Part shown: positions 45,929 through 55,416 of the stretch, piece after piece | Layout: each line of letters opens with the position of its first letter | Position numbering within the stretch: the first letter of the stretch is position 1 | Assembly (NCBI RefSeq): GCF_006442315.1 | Contig: NZ_VFVY01000001.1 | Location: 496,001 to 560,000, forward strand | DNA: 64,000 bases | Direction of reading: 5' to 3' | Source: Mesorhizobium sp. B2-3-4 | Lineage (GTDB): Bacteria > Pseudomonadota > Alphaproteobacteria > Rhizobiales > Rhizobiaceae | Program-made: the position numbers and the translations under genes | Notes under the pieces: generated by a model | Told to the model about the DNA's origin: nothing | Database searches by the model: none | Seen by the model: only the letters and a program-made list of their open reading frames with translations

Positions 45929-47481
45929 CAGGCGTTCGCGTCCGTCTGTTCGACATAGCGCGGAAACACGCCCTCCGGCGCCGGCAATGCCGTACCGGAC
46001 ACCAATGCATGATCGGCATGAACATGCACGAAGTCGCGCGCGTCGGCCGGCACCGCCAGCAGATCGAGCAGCTTCGAGGCCGATCCCGGAATGTAAGGCT
46101 GGCACAGCACCGCCACGCGCCGCACCACTTCAGCCGTCGTCCAAAGCACCGTTTCCATCCGCTCCGGATTGGTCTTCTTCAGCGCCCAGGGTTCTTGCCC
46201 GGCGAAATACCGGTCGGCTTCCGCCACCACGCCGAAGATCGCCGCCAGTGCCAGATGGATGCCCTGCTCGGACATGGCCTTGCGCGCGGTGGCCAAGGCG
46301 TCGACCGCCTGGTCCAGGATCGCGCTGTCGGCTTCGGTCAGGTCGCCACGCTTCGGCACCACGCCGCCGCAATTCTTGGTGATCATCGACAGCGAGCGCT
46401 GCGCCAGATTGCCCAGACCATTGGCCAGATCCGCATTGGTGCGGTTGACGATCGCCTCGTGGCTGTAGCTGCCATCCTGCCCGAACGGCACTTCGCGCAG
46501 GAAGAAGTAGCGCACCTGGTCGAGGCCGTAATGTTCGACCATCGTGAACGGATCGATGACATTGCCGACCGACTTGGACATCTTCTCGCCGCGGTTGAAC
46601 AGGAAGCCATGGCCGAAGACGCGCTTCGGCAGCGGTATGCCGGCCGACATCAGGAAGGCCGGCCAGTAGACGGCGTGGAAGCGCACAATGTCCTTGCCGA
46701 TGATATGCGCATCGGCTGGCCAGAACTTCCATTTCTCATCTTTTTCATCGGGATAGCCGACGCCGGTGATGTAGTTGGTCAGCGCATCGACCCAGACATA
46801 CATCACATGCTTCTCGTCGCCCGGAACCGGCACGCCCCAGTCGAAAGTGGTGCGCGAGATCGACAGGTCCTTCAGTCCCGCCTTGACGAAGCTCATCACT
46901 TCGTTGCGGCGCTCGGCCGGGCCGATGAAGTCCGGCTGGGTTTCATAAAGCGCGATAAGCTTGTCCTGATAGGCGGACAGGCGGAAGAAGTAGCTCTCTT
47001 CCTCGACCCATTCGACCGGCGTTCCCTGCGGCCCGTAGCGGACATTGTCGGGGCGGACCTCGGTCTCCTCCTCGCCGTAATAGGCTTCGTCGCGCACCGA
47101 ATACCAGCCGGCATAGCCACCCTTGTAGATGTCGCCATTGGCGTCCATGGCCTTCCAGATCGCCTGCGAGGATGCGTAGTGCCGATCTTCCGTGGTGCGG
47201 ATGAAATCGTCGTTGGAGGCGTTGAGCGCGGTCGCCATGCGCCTAAACTCGGCCGAGTTGCGATCGGCCAGTTCGCGCGCCGAAATGCCTTCGCGCTTGG
47301 CCGTTTGCAGCATCTTGATGCCGTGCTCGTCGGTGCCGGTGAGGAAGAACACCTGCTTGCCGTCGAGCCGCTGGAAGCGGGCAAGCGCGTCGGTGGCGAT
47401 CAGTTCATAGGCATGGCCGATATGCGGCTTGCCGTTCGGATAGGAGATCGCGGTCGTGATGTAGAATGTGTCGCGTGACAT
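45928..47481 (-). CDS. metG: Methionyl-tRNA synthetase
   Basis: Charges tRNA-Met with methionine; cytosolic class I synthetase. 517 residues, the shorter form without the zinc-rich insertion or C-terminal tRNA-binding domain. Class I signatures: [12 protein letters not shown] (HIGH at residues 20-23) and [10 protein letters not shown] near residue 300. The connective domain and the anticodon-binding helical domain ([19 protein letters not shown]) are present. First of a coupled run with tatD and the MBL gene. About 140 bases separate it from holB upstream. Confidence 0.97.
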   Translation of the reverse strand: MSRDTFYITTAISYPNGKPHIGHAYELIATDALARFQRLDGKQVFFLTGTDEHGIKMLQTAKREGISARELADRNSAEFRRMATALNASNDDFIRTTEDRHYASSQAIWKAMDANGDIYKGGYAGWYSVRDEAYYGEEETEVRPDNVRYGPQGTPVEWVEEESYFFRLSAYQDKLIALYETQPDFIGPAERRNEVMSFVKAGLKDLSISRTTFDWGVPVPGDEKHVMYVWVDALTNYITGVGYPDEKDEKWKFWPADAHIIGKDIVRFHAVYWPAFLMSAGIPLPKRVFGHGFLFNRGEKMSKSVGNVIDPFTMVEHYGLDQVRYFFLREVPFGQDGSYSHEAIVNRTNADLANGLGNLAQRSLSMITKNCGGVVPKRGDLTEADSAILDQAVDALATARKAMSEQGIHLALAAIFGVVAEADRYFAGQEPWALKKTNPERMETVLWTTAEVVRRVAVLCQPYIPGSASKLLDLLAVPADARDFVHVHADHALVSGTALPAPEGVFPRYVEQTDANA

Positions 47482-47620
47482 GAATGAACCGTCATGAATG
47501 TCTGAATGGAAGCCGTGGCGGTGGATATCGCATCGGAATGGCGATTGCCATCCCGAGACCGATGCATGCCGCCCAAAAGTGGCCCCGGTTGCGGGCCAAC
47601 GGCGTGCACCGAAAAGGCCG

Positions 47621-48676
47621 TCACATTCGCATTGCAGAATTCAGGCGGTCGATCATGGTCAGGGCGTGCTGCTTCTTGTCGAGATTGTAGGTGTCCGTCT
47701 CAGATATCGCGTCCAGCGCCTCGTGCCAAGTATCCGAGAGCGTTTTGGCCCGATCGAGATCGCCAGCCAGCGCCGCCCGGCTTGCCGCATCGGACAGCAG
47801 GTCCAGCGCCCGGCGGTTGAAAATGTCGAACTGGATCGCTTGGTCTTTGCCCGCGACCGCCTCGGCGAGGCGATAGGCACCGCCGATATCGCTTCTTCCC
47901 GTCGCCACCAGGCCATCGAGCGTCTGCGCGATCTCCAGCCCGCCATATTGCGTCAACAGGATCGCGTTGCGGGCGCTCCCCCCTGCCCGCTCGACCAGTG
48001 CTGCGCGCGCGGCCGGATCGACCGGCGGCGGCGGTTCGGCGGTCTCCAGCACCGCCAGCAAGTCGTCAGGCTCCAGAGGCGTCAGCCGCACGACCTGGCA
48101 GCGCGAGCGGATCGTCGGCAGCAGGCTACCCGGCGCATGGACGATGAGAATGAACAGGGTCCGTGCCGGCGGTTCCTCGAGGTTCTTCAGCAAGGCATTG
48201 GCTGCATTGGCGTTCATGTCGTCGGCCGGATCGACGATCACCACCCGGTAGCTGCCGTCGTGCGACGTCAGCGACAGGAAGCGGCCGACCTTGCGGATTT
48301 CGTCGACGGTGACGACGGTCTTGAAGCTCTTGGTCTTGTCGTTCAAGGGGCGGGTCAGATGCAGCACGCCGGGATGCGCACCGGTGGCGATCTGGCGAAA
48401 CAGCGACGAGGCCGGATCGGGAACCGCAAGGTTGGCGGGTGCCTGGTCGACGGCCGGATGCTTCAAAAGGTGATGGGCAAGATGGAAGGCGAGCGTCGCC
48501 TTGCCGATCCCGACCGGTCCGGCGAAGATCAGCGCATGCGGCAGTTTTCCGGCACGATAGGCGCTGGCAAGCATGGCGGCGGCCTGCCCGTGCCCGACCA
48601 GACGCGGCGTTTCGGAGGGTTCCGGCACGCCGTCCAGCGTGTCGTGCTGTTCGGGCGCGATGCGTTCGAAGATCAT
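47621..48676 (-). CDS. holB: DNA polymerase III subunit delta prime
   Basis: Clamp-loader subunit of the replicative polymerase. 351 residues. AAA-type fold with Walker-like [18 protein letters not shown], the [20 protein letters not shown]alker B region with KNLEEPP, and the SRC motif in [20 protein letters not shown] at 48676 overlaps the tmk stop (ATGA). The further upstream open frame is antisense-like sequence over tmk. tmk-holB is a widespread pair. Confidence 0.95.
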   Translation of the reverse strand: MIFERIAPEQHDTLDGVPEPSETPRLVGHGQAAAMLASAYRAGKLPHALIFAGPVGIGKATLAFHLAHHLLKHPAVDQAPANLAVPDPASSLFRQIATGAHPGVLHLTRPLNDKTKSFKTVVTVDEIRKVGRFLSLTSHDGSYRVVIVDPADDMNANAANALLKNLEEPPARTLFILIVHAPGSLLPTIRSRCQVVRLTPLEPDDLLAVLETAEPPPPVDPAARAALVERAGGSARNAILLTQYGGLEIAQTLDGLVATGRSDIGGAYRLAEAVAGKDQAIQFDIFNRRALDLLSDAASRAALAGDLDRAKTLSDTWHEALDAISETDTYNLDKKQHALTMIDRLNSAMRM

Positions 48677-49347
48677 ACGGGCGCGGCCTGCCTGTTGCGC
48701 GCCGGCGCCCTCGCCTCCAGTGCCGCGAATACGGCGGCGGTGACGACATCCTCCACCGTGTCCGGATCGGCGGACGCATCGATGACGATGCAGCGCCCCG
48801 GCTCGGCCGCGGCGATCGCCAGGAACGCCTCGCGGCGCGCCTGGTGGATGGCCAACGTCTCCTTTTCGAAGCGGTCGGCACCGGCATCGCTGCCACGCCG
48901 CAATGTCGCGCGCTTCAAGCCCTCGGCCGGGTCTATGTCGAAGACCAACGTCATGTCGGGCATCATGCCGTTGATCGCAACCTGCTCCAGCGTGGCCATG
49001 AACGCCGGCTCTATTCCGCCGGTGACGCCCTGATAAACGCGCGAGGAATCCAGGAAACGGTCGCAAAGCACGATCGATCCGCGCTCGACGGCCGGACGGA
49101 TGACTTGCTCGACATGGTCGGACCGCGCGGCGGCGAACAGCAGCGCTTCCATCTTTGGCCCGAACGGTTCGGCGGCTCCTGAAAGCAGCACATGCCGGAT
49201 CGCCTCGGCGCCCGGCGAGCCGCCCGGTTCGCGCGTGCGTACGACATCATATTTCTTGGCGCGCATCTTCTTGGCCAGCCGCTCGATCTGCGTCGACTTG
49301 CCTGCGCCTTCGCCGCCTTCGAAGGTGATGAAAAATCCGCGCGCCAA
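48673..49347 (-). CDS. tmk: Thymidylate kinase
   Basis: Phosphorylates dTMP to dTDP for DNA synthesis. 224 residues. P-loop [20 protein letters not shown] (residues 9-28), [14 protein letters not shown] (DRX-type substrate loop), [14 protein letters not shown] (DR-x motif) and the LID-type region [20 protein letters not shown]. It precedes holB with a 4-base overlap, in a minus-strand run downstream of the DacC-like gene. Confidence 0.95.
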   Translation of the reverse strand: MARGFFITFEGGEGAGKSTQIERLAKKMRAKKYDVVRTREPGGSPGAEAIRHVLLSGAAEPFGPKMEALLFAAARSDHVEQVIRPAVERGSIVLCDRFLDSSRVYQGVTGGIEPAFMATLEQVAINGMMPDMTLVFDIDPAEGLKRATLRRGSDAGADRFEKETLAIHQARREAFLAIAAAEPGRCIVIDASADPDTVEDVVTAAVFAALEARAPARNRQAAPV

Positions 49348-49427
49348 CCGAGGGCCCTTGTTCCTGTTTGAGTGGATTGTTGCGCTCTAGATAGTCCGCG
49401 CCCGGGAAAAAATCCATGCCATCGGTG

Positions 49428-50591
49428 CTATCGCAGCCAGCCGATCGCCAGTTCCTTGACGGCATCGAGGGCACGCTGCGGCAGCGTCCCCACGCCGATC
49501 GACTCGGCCGCGAACAGCGGTGTCTCCTGGCTGAGCGTATCGCCGATCCAGACCCGCAGCGCACCCACCGGCTGCCCCTCCGCCACCGGCGCGGCGACCG
49601 GACCGGTATAGACGATCCTGGCCGTCAGCTTGTCGCGATTGGTGATCGGCAGGAAGATGTCGATCGGCCCTTTCGCCTTCAGCGTCACGCCGGATTTCGC
49701 GCCGCCGAAGACCTGGGCTTCGCCGACCACTTCGTCCTTGGCGAAAATCTCGGTCTTCTCGAAAGACCGCCCGCCCCAATCGAGCAGCTTGCGCGCCTCC
49801 TCGGCGCGTTCCTTGTCATTGGCCAGCCCGCTCATCGCTGCGATGACCCGTGAGCCGCCATGGCTGACCGAGGCGACGATGCCGAAGCCGGAGGCCTCGC
49901 TGGCGCCGACCGCCAGGCCGTCGGCGCCAATGTCCATCGCCAGCAGAGGGTTGCGGTTCTTCTGCGATATCTTGTTCCAGCTGAAATCCTTCAAGCCGTA
50001 ATAACGATAGAAATCCGGATACTCGCGCCACAGATGCAGGGCGAGCTGCGTCAGTTCGCGCACGCTCGTCTGCTGGCCGTCGGCCGGCAGGCCGGTCGAA
50101 TTGACGAAAATCGACGTCTTGAGGCCGATCTGCCGCGCGCGTTCGGTCATCTGCGCGGCAAAATTGTCCTCGGACCCGGCCATCCCTTCGGCGATGACGA
50201 TGCAGCCGTCATTCGCTGCCTGCACAGTCACACCCTGGATCAGGTCCTCGATGCGGATTGCCGATTTGAGCTTGGCGAACATCGTCGAGGTTCCCGACGG
50301 CGCCCCGCCCTTGCGCCACGCGTTCTCGCTCACCACGAACGCATCGTCGAGCTTGAGGCGCCCGGACTTCAAGGCGTTGAAGACCATTTCCATCGTCATC
50401 AGCTTGGCCATCGAGGCCGGCTGGATCGGCTTGTCGGCGTCCTTGGAAAACAACACCGTGCCGGTGTCGGCATCGATCATGAAGGCCTGTGCGGCCTTGG
50501 TCTCGAAAAGCTGCGCGCGGGCCGGCGCCAGGGAAAGCAGGAGACTGAGAAGAAGAACCGCGGCGAAAGGCTGAAGCAAGCGAAACTGCAT
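49428..50591 (-). CDS. D,D-carboxypeptidase (DacC/PBP5-like) with degenerate active-site motifs
   Basis: 387 residues with a Sec signal peptide (MQFRLLQPFAAVLLLSLLLS, cleavage after ARA), a transpeptidase-like peptidase S11 domain and the C-terminal PBP5-type domain. The SxxK nucleophile motif is intact (Ser60 to Lys63, PASMAKLM). The other two motifs are changed: the SxN position reads Ala-Ala-Asn at 125-127 (QAANDGC) and the KTG position reads Ala-Val-Gly at 227-229 (DGLAVGASEASG). Both were checked in the nucleotide sequence. Such loss predicts weak or no carboxypeptidase activity, though acylation by penicillin might remain. Periplasmic. Between rlpA and tmk on the minus strand. Confidence 0.9.
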   Translation of the reverse strand: MQFRLLQPFAAVLLLSLLLSLAPARAQLFETKAAQAFMIDADTGTVLFSKDADKPIQPASMAKLMTMEMVFNALKSGRLKLDDAFVVSENAWRKGGAPSGTSTMFAKLKSAIRIEDLIQGVTVQAANDGCIVIAEGMAGSEDNFAAQMTERARQIGLKTSIFVNSTGLPADGQQTSVRELTQLALHLWREYPDFYRYYGLKDFSWNKISQKNRNPLLAMDIGADGLAVGASEASGFGIVASVSHGGSRVIAAMSGLANDKERAEEARKLLDWGGRSFEKTEIFAKDEVVGEAQVFGGAKSGVTLKAKGPIDIFLPITNRDKLTARIVYTGPVAAPVAEGQPVGALRVWIGDTLSQETPLFAAESIGVGTLPQRALDAVKELAIGWLR

Positions 50592-50686
50592 GAAATGCGA
50601 CCCGTTGGCCGGCCCCTCCGGCGTGCCGAAACTATCGGGCTTTTTCGGTGACGGATCAACTGCCGGACGCAAGGCCGGCTTTGCGA

Positions 50687-51904
50687 TCAGTCGCGCACGA
50701 CCAGCGCGTCGGGCGCGCCATGCGACCATGCAGCCTTCAGCAAATCGTCCAGCCCGCCATGACCGTTCGGATAGAGATTGACCGCATACCAGTCATTGCC
50801 GTCGAGATCGGAACGCTGGATCTCTATTCTGCCAAAGGGCTTCAGTGCCGAGGCCACGCGTTTGGCTTCGGCGGCATCGTCGAAGGTGCCGGCGGCGACA
50901 TAGTCGGTGTTCGGCTGCGCTGCTTGCGGGTTGGACTTTTTCCACGACCGCAGGATGTCGGCGGGCGCCATGCCGCTGTCGTCCAGGGTGGCAAAGACAT
51001 CCGCGCGCCGCACCCGCTCGTCGGCATAGGACAGCGAGGCCATGGCGAACGGCGATTGCGGCGGCAGGCCGATCTCCGGCCGCTCCGGCACGATCGGCCC
51101 GAAATCGGGCAGCGCCAGATCGCCGAAGGCCGGCGGCGACATCTGTGCCTGGACCGGGGTGCCGGAATCGATCAGCTGGCCGGGAAACGGCACGGCGGCG
51201 GCCCCGACCGGGAGGCTTGGCGAAGGTCCGTTCATGGCCACCATGACGCCGGTTGGCAAGCCATCCGATGGATCCGGTATGCGGTTGCCTGGATGGTAGG
51301 AGGCCATCAGATACTGGTCGTCATTGCCGTCGAGCGGTGCGCGGCCGACATATTCGACCTTCACCTTGGCGGTGCCGACCTTGGCGTAGTCGAGCATCTG
51401 CGCGGCACGCTCGGAGACGTCGATGATGCGACCCTCGTGATAGGGGCCGCGGTCATTGACGCGCACGATGACGGAGCTGCCGGTTTCGAGATTGGTGACG
51501 CGGGCGTAGCTCGGCAGCGGCATGGTCGGATGCGCCGCCGTCAGTTGCGCGGTGTCGTAGACCTCGCCATTGGCCGTCAACCGGCCATGGAAGGCGTCGC
51601 CATACCAGGAGGCCAGACCGACCTTGGCGTACTTCTTGTCTTCCTTGGGATAGTACCACTTGCCGCGCACCTGATAGGGCTTGCCAAGCTGGTCGCGCCC
51701 GCCGCCGCGGCGCATGAATTGAACGCGCGGGCTCGCCTTCACGCCATATTCGGTCTCGGCGAAATATTCCTTGGAGCGGGTCTTCTTGTAGACCATCGCT
51801 TTCGGCTCGGGTTGTGACGCGCAAGCGGCAAGCAATGCAGCCGAAGCCGCCAGCAACGCAACTGTGGCAACGCGACGAAGACGCGGGTGCGTCACAGCCT
51901 GCAT
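50687..51904 (-). CDS. rlpA: Septal ring lytic transglycosylase RlpA family lipoprotein with SPOR domain
   Basis: 405-residue lipoprotein; signal ends in the lipobox LLAAC (Cys28). The double-psi beta-barrel domain is complete: GLASWYGDAFHGRLTANGEV and VIVRVNDRGPYHEGRIIDVS with the catalytic-type Asp. The C-terminus is a SPOR domain (YVAAGTFDDAAEAKRVASAL, NDWYAVNLYPNGHGGLDDLL) that binds denuded septal peptidoglycan. Members cleave naked glycan strands during division. The mid-region is a Pro-rich linker. It is the first gene of the minus-strand block; the gap to the DacC-like gene is about 95 bases. Confidence 0.95.
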   Translation of the reverse strand: MQAVTHPRLRRVATVALLAASAALLAACASQPEPKAMVYKKTRSKEYFAETEYGVKASPRVQFMRRGGGRDQLGKPYQVRGKWYYPKEDKKYAKVGLASWYGDAFHGRLTANGEVYDTAQLTAAHPTMPLPSYARVTNLETGSSVIVRVNDRGPYHEGRIIDVSERAAQMLDYAKVGTAKVKVEYVGRAPLDGNDDQYLMASYHPGNRIPDPSDGLPTGVMVAMNGPSPSLPVGAAAVPFPGQLIDSGTPVQAQMSPPAFGDLALPDFGPIVPERPEIGLPPQSPFAMASLSYADERVRRADVFATLDDSGMAPADILRSWKKSNPQAAQPNTDYVAAGTFDDAAEAKRVASALKPFGRIEIQRSDLDGNDWYAVNLYPNGHGGLDDLLKAAWSHGAPDALVVRD

Positions 51905-52125
51905 TCTTGATTGCCCCCTAAAGTCTCAACCAAAGACATCGTATCCGACCATTGAAGGAGCCAAAGCGCTCACTCGACAACGACAACGACGCCTTTGAAC
52001 CCCGATCCTTTGTGCGCAGGAATTGTTTATCACGGTATTAATCGATTGTGGCCGGAACCGGGCAAGATTGTGACGCCGGCTGCCATCCCCGTCCGACACA
52101 CAGCGGCCCGCATGGTGCAAGCCGG

Positions 52126-52153
52126 TTGACAGGCCTTCGCCACGCACTCTAGA
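52126..52153 (+). promoter_or_regulatory. Candidate promoter of tRNA-Ser
   Basis: A perfect -35 box ttgaca (52126-52131) is followed after 16 bases by tctaga (52148-52153), a weak -10 box, 26 bases before the tRNA gene. Orientation and distance fit. Confidence 0.5.
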
Positions 52154-52179
52154 GCAGACGCCAGTGGCTGACAGTCACT

Positions 52180-52269
52180 GGAGGGATGGCCGAGCGGTTT
52201 AAGGCACCGGTCTTGAAAACCGGCGTGGGCGCAAGTTCACCGTGGGTTCGAATCCCACTCCCTCCGCCA
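52180..52269 (+). tRNA. tRNA-Ser (anticodon UGA)
   Basis: A 90-nt class II tRNA, including an encoded CCA at 52267-52269. The acceptor arms ggaggga and tccctcc pair with a G discriminator base. D-arm: tggccgagcggtttaaggca. Anticodon stem ccggt/accgg around loop cttgaaa, giving TGA (52214-52216), read as serine codon UCA. A long variable arm (gcgtgggcgcaagttcaccg) and T-arm gggttcgaatccc complete the structure. Serine tRNAs are frequent integration sites, and the sequence after it is AT-rich. Confidence 0.97.
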
Positions 52270-52414
52270 GCTCACATTGATTTATTGATATTTTCACGTG
52301 GTTCCTTCTCTAGAACCATAGGCTACTAACAAATCAAACGCTGGTAGCGTGATTACGGGCGGCTGCTAAGTCTGATAGAGTTCGTTTAAAGCAATTTCGT
52401 ACCAATTGGCGTGC

Positions 52415-53911
52415 TTAATGCGGCTTCCAGATAGATTGTGGATTTTCGCTCGTCAATCTGGCGTACATTTCTACGCAATAGCGGTCGGTCATTCCCGAAA
52501 TATAGTCGCATACTACTCGAGCTTGCCAGTCTTTTTTATCTATTTCAACGAATAGGTTTCTCCAGTCATTTGGCAGGAGCGCCCTATCGTCAATGAAACA
52601 TTTAAATAGCGTACGTATTATCTGATCGCCGCGTTTTTCAGCTATCTTCAGCATTGGAGATGATATTAGGAGCTCGAATGCAAAGTGCTTAAGAGTTTCC
52701 ACATATTTGAATGTCGAAATATTTAGACTCACCGCTGACATGGAAGGGAAATCAGGATTAGGTTCGACTTCAATCTTTCTTATAAACCTACCGACCAAAT
52801 CAGAAGTGAATGAAGTTCGGAAATAGCCGACTTGGCCAAGGCGTTGTGAACGATCAGCAGTCTGGGCCGACAGCAGAAACGCTGCTTCCTCCGGAGTCAC
52901 GCCATCCAGAAGCCGTTTCAATGTCGCGTCGTCGGGTTTGAAAAGCGGATAAAACAATTCGGCCAGAATGTCATTGACGTGACTAACGTCGAAAATTCGA
53001 TCGCTCTCTGGGGAGGCTTTGTATTTCTCATCGAGGTTCGATTTTACTTTTTTTGCAATGCGCTCCTTAAAAGCATCATCCTTTGAAATCATAATTAGTG
53101 GCGACAGGAATTCAGCTTTGAATGCGTCTTCGAGGTCATACGTAGAATAAGCGATGTCATCCGCTACATCCATAATCGCGCATTCAACGGTTTTGAAATC
53201 GCCAGAGTACCCAGGAGCGACGTTGGCCTTGATCGCGGATATCAGCGACTGCTCGCTGGCATAGTAGCCTTTGACAGGCTTTTTATCGTTGTTGGCCTGT
53301 TGGCGCGCCGTCAGAGTCTCCTGAATCGATCGATCGTACTTTAGGATCGAAGCCAAGCTACGATAGGTGAGATTTAATCCGAGCCTTAAGTCCTTCGACG
53401 CTGTTGCGTCCACCGAGCGCGGATAAGCAGATATTGCAGGATATTCGGTGGTGGCCTTTTTCTCAATTCGACTTAGTAGCCGTAGAGTCTGTGCATTGCC
53501 TTCAAACCCGCCGTGTTCGAGCATCAACTGATCAAGCGTTGCCTCGCCGTTGTGGCCAAACGGAGGATGGCCGAGATCATGGGCAAGTCCGGCGAACTCC
53601 ACGAGATCAACATTGATGGGATTTTTGGAGAAGAACGGGTTGGTGCTGTTAATCCGTATTGCAACAGATTTTGCTATTTGGGCGACTTCCAACGAGTGCG
53701 TAAGCCGATTCCTAAAGAAGTCGCTTTCATGAGAGGGAAAGAGTTGCGTCTTTCCCTGAAGCCGCCGAAATGACGGTGAGTGGATTAGGCGCGCATAATC
53801 TCTTCGCGCTTCAGCTCGATATTTTTCAGCGCCTAAGTTTGCGCTAATTCGTATGGCTGCTTCCCGTTCCCAGTCACCCTTTTCGTAGAGCTTTGTCCGC
53901 GTTGTCACCAT
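52415..53911 (-). CDS. dgt: Deoxyguanosinetriphosphate triphosphohydrolase-like protein (HD domain)
   Basis: 498-residue HD-domain dNTP triphosphohydrolase that would convert dGTP (or dNTPs) to nucleoside and triphosphate. Signatures: SPSFRRLQGKTQLFPSHESD, RNRLTHSLEVAQIAKSVAIR (first His), EFAGLAHDLGHPPFGHNGEA (HD pair), CAIMDVADDIAYSTYDLEDA (final Asp). The start is either ATG at 53911 with tgggggaa upstream, or GTG at 53920. The gene is far richer in A+T than its neighbours, with many AAA and AAT codons, and lies next to tRNA-Ser, so it was probably acquired. Some dGTPases act as anti-phage proteins by depleting dNTPs; that role is possible here but untested. Confidence 0.9.
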   Translation of the reverse strand: MVTTRTKLYEKGDWEREAAIRISANLGAEKYRAEARRDYARLIHSPSFRRLQGKTQLFPSHESDFFRNRLTHSLEVAQIAKSVAIRINSTNPFFSKNPINVDLVEFAGLAHDLGHPPFGHNGEATLDQLMLEHGGFEGNAQTLRLLSRIEKKATTEYPAISAYPRSVDATASKDLRLGLNLTYRSLASILKYDRSIQETLTARQQANNDKKPVKGYYASEQSLISAIKANVAPGYSGDFKTVECAIMDVADDIAYSTYDLEDAFKAEFLSPLIMISKDDAFKERIAKKVKSNLDEKYKASPESDRIFDVSHVNDILAELFYPLFKPDDATLKRLLDGVTPEEAAFLLSAQTADRSQRLGQVGYFRTSFTSDLVGRFIRKIEVEPNPDFPSMSAVSLNISTFKYVETLKHFAFELLISSPMLKIAEKRGDQIIRTLFKCFIDDRALLPNDWRNLFVEIDKKDWQARVVCDYISGMTDRYCVEMYARLTSENPQSIWKPH

Positions 53912-54074
53912 TTCCCCCACGCTTGCTGCCGCTGTTTTGTGTTGCGGCTATCGCAATTTTTGTGTCACTTTTCGATGCGATTTTTACGCTCGAAACCGAT
54001 GACAATCGCTCTGATGAAATCGTACGCGCGCCGTAGAGACCTGCGGAATCTACCATCGTAGCCGTCTTCGCCAT
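53874..54074 (-). CDS. Small Ser/Ala/Lys-rich protein overlapping the start of the dGTPase gene
   Basis: 66 residues starting MAKTATMVDSAGLYGARTIS and ending in a basic tail (NADKALRKG). It is low-complexity, rich in Ser, Ala and Lys, with no recognised domain or membrane segment. The ATG at 54074 has a good gaggag eight bases upstream and a promoter-like element further up. It overlaps the first 38 to 47 bases of dgt in another frame, so it may be a leader peptide coupling dgt translation. It may equally be a chance frame in AT-rich DNA. Confidence 0.4.
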   Translation of the reverse strand: MAKTATMVDSAGLYGARTISSERLSSVSSVKIASKSDTKIAIAATQNSGSKRGGNGDNADKALRKG

Positions 54075-54543
54075 GTGATCGCTCCTCGTCCGATGTTGCG
54101 GTTGATACTATTTGGTACCATAAGCGGAAGTCACTTTTTAAATAGCCTTGACAAATCGGCTGTCAAAAGTTTTTGCCGATTCCGTCATTAAATTTCTGTT
54201 ACGATCACTGCCAGGTTGGTGGAGTTGAGCGGATTGCGCTGCTCATTGCGATTTTGCGGTACGTACGCGTGCAGATGGCGTCATGCGGAGGGACTCGCTC
54301 TTGATAAGTTGAAAAAGCCGTTCGTGATCGCTTTGGTCGTCTGCGCCCGTCAAATCGTCAGCCATGTTCGCGGCCTGTCGATTACGGCGCATCGCAGATT
54401 AGGGGGGTATTGAGACCTGGGCCCAAGGGCTGAAATGCCGGGCGGTTGTGTCCGAAGAGTGTCGTGCCGGCAAATGTCCGTTGCCGCCCCAGAATGTTCC
54501 TTGCAAAGCAGAGCCATGACCTGCGAGAGCATGCTCCGAGTTC
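54075..54543. other. Gene-free region between dGTPase and PIG-L genes
   Basis: 469 bases between divergent genes. The first 150 are AT-rich and hold the dyad promoter above; the rest returns to high GC toward the PIG-L gene. A 65-codon frame (54216-54413, TTG start) shows no recognisable motif and is not counted as a gene. No tRNA fragment or insertion sequence was found here. The right end is a plausible boundary of the AT-rich segment. Confidence 0.5.
54139..54166 (-). promoter_or_regulatory. Promoter with palindromic operator for the dGTPase gene
   Basis: On the minus strand ttgaca (54166-54161) is followed after 16 bases by tattta (54144-54139), a good sigma-70 type pair 65 bases upstream of the small ORF start. 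The -35 box is one arm of a perfect dyad, TTGACA-N7-TGTCAA (54148-54166), suggesting a repressor site overlapping the promoter. Confidence 0.62.
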
Positions 54544-55416
54544 ATGAGCCAGGTGGATTGCAGCAGCATGAGTTGGAACGCCGTCGCGTCCTTCGGCCCC
54601 AAGGCTTTCCATGACTTGAGACTCGCCGCGCGGGATGTCGCCGCGCGCCGGCGCCCTGCCCCGGCGGACCTCGCGGAGACTTCGGCGCAAGATCTCTATC
54701 TCGCCCCGCATTTCGACGACATCTGCTTTTCGCTTGGGGCTTTCGTGCACAGGCGCCGGCAGGGCATGCTGCTCACCTTGTTCTCGAGATCGGCTTATGT
54801 GGCCCGGCCACGGACGATCGCGGCCGAGGGCGACGAGCGTATCGCGGTGATTTCCAATCTGCGCCAGCGCGAGGACCTGACTTTCGCGCGGGAAGCAGGC
54901 TTGACCTCCCGCTTTGGCGGGCTCGACGAGGCGCCACTGCGCGGGCGCGGGCCTTTCGAGGCCGCCAGGGCGGACGAGGACGCGCGGCTGCTGGGCGATG
55001 CCGTCATCGACGCCATCTTCGCGGCGAGGCCCGAAGAGCCCGGAGGCCGCCGTCCCTGGCTTTTCTGCCCGATGGCCATCGGCGGCCACCTCGATCATCT
55101 CGTGGTCCTCAAGACCGTGCTGCGGCACCATGAGGCCTTGCGGACGCGCTGGCGTATCGCCTTCTACGAGGATCTTCACTATGCGGCGGCCTGGCGTGCG
55201 CGGGCGGACGGGCTCTTGCGGTTCCAAAGCCTCGCCGCATCGCTGCGGCTCCGGCGCTCGTTCTGGCCGATCGGCGAGGCCGCCGGGAAGCTGGCGCTCG
55301 TCGCGCTCTATCCAAGCCAGTTCGTCGAGCCGCCGAGGTCGATAAGACCGTTCACGCCGGCGCAGTTCATCCCGACGCCCGTGCATGAGGGACTGTGGAG
55401 CGCCGACGAGCCCTGA
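54544..55416 (+). CDS. PIG-L family deacetylase
   Basis: 290-residue zinc hydrolase of the PIG-L/LmbE family, which deacetylates N-acetylglucosamine conjugates or similar amides. The metal site is present with a small variation: APHFDDICF (His56, Asp58, Asp59) where most members have A-H-P-D-D-E, and the partner GGHLDH motif near residue 183. No signal peptide. The start at 54544 or the in-frame ATG at 54568 are both possible; neither has a good ribosome site. Neighbours give no pathway, so the substrate is unknown. Confidence 0.85.
   Translation: MSQVDCSSMSWNAVASFGPKAFHDLRLAARDVAARRRPAPADLAETSAQDLYLAPHFDDICFSLGAFVHRRRQGMLLTLFSRSAYVARPRTIAAEGDERIAVISNLRQREDLTFAREAGLTSRFGGLDEAPLRGRGPFEAARADEDARLLGDAVIDAIFAARPEEPGGRRPWLFCPMAIGGHLDHLVVLKTVLRHHEALRTRWRIAFYEDLHYAAAWRARADGLLRFQSLAASLRLRRSFWPIGEAAGKLALVALYPSQFVEPPRSIRPFTPAQFIPTPVHEGLWSADEP

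Noticed and set aside
54216..54413. A 65-codon frame in the AT-rich gap
   Set aside because: TTG start, no domain, no supporting promoter on the plus strand, and no conservation evidence.
52180..54543. An integrase or duplicated tRNA end marking a full genomic island
   Set aside because: No integrase, transposase or second copy of the tRNA-Ser 3' end was seen in the window. The segment is called probably acquired on base composition only.
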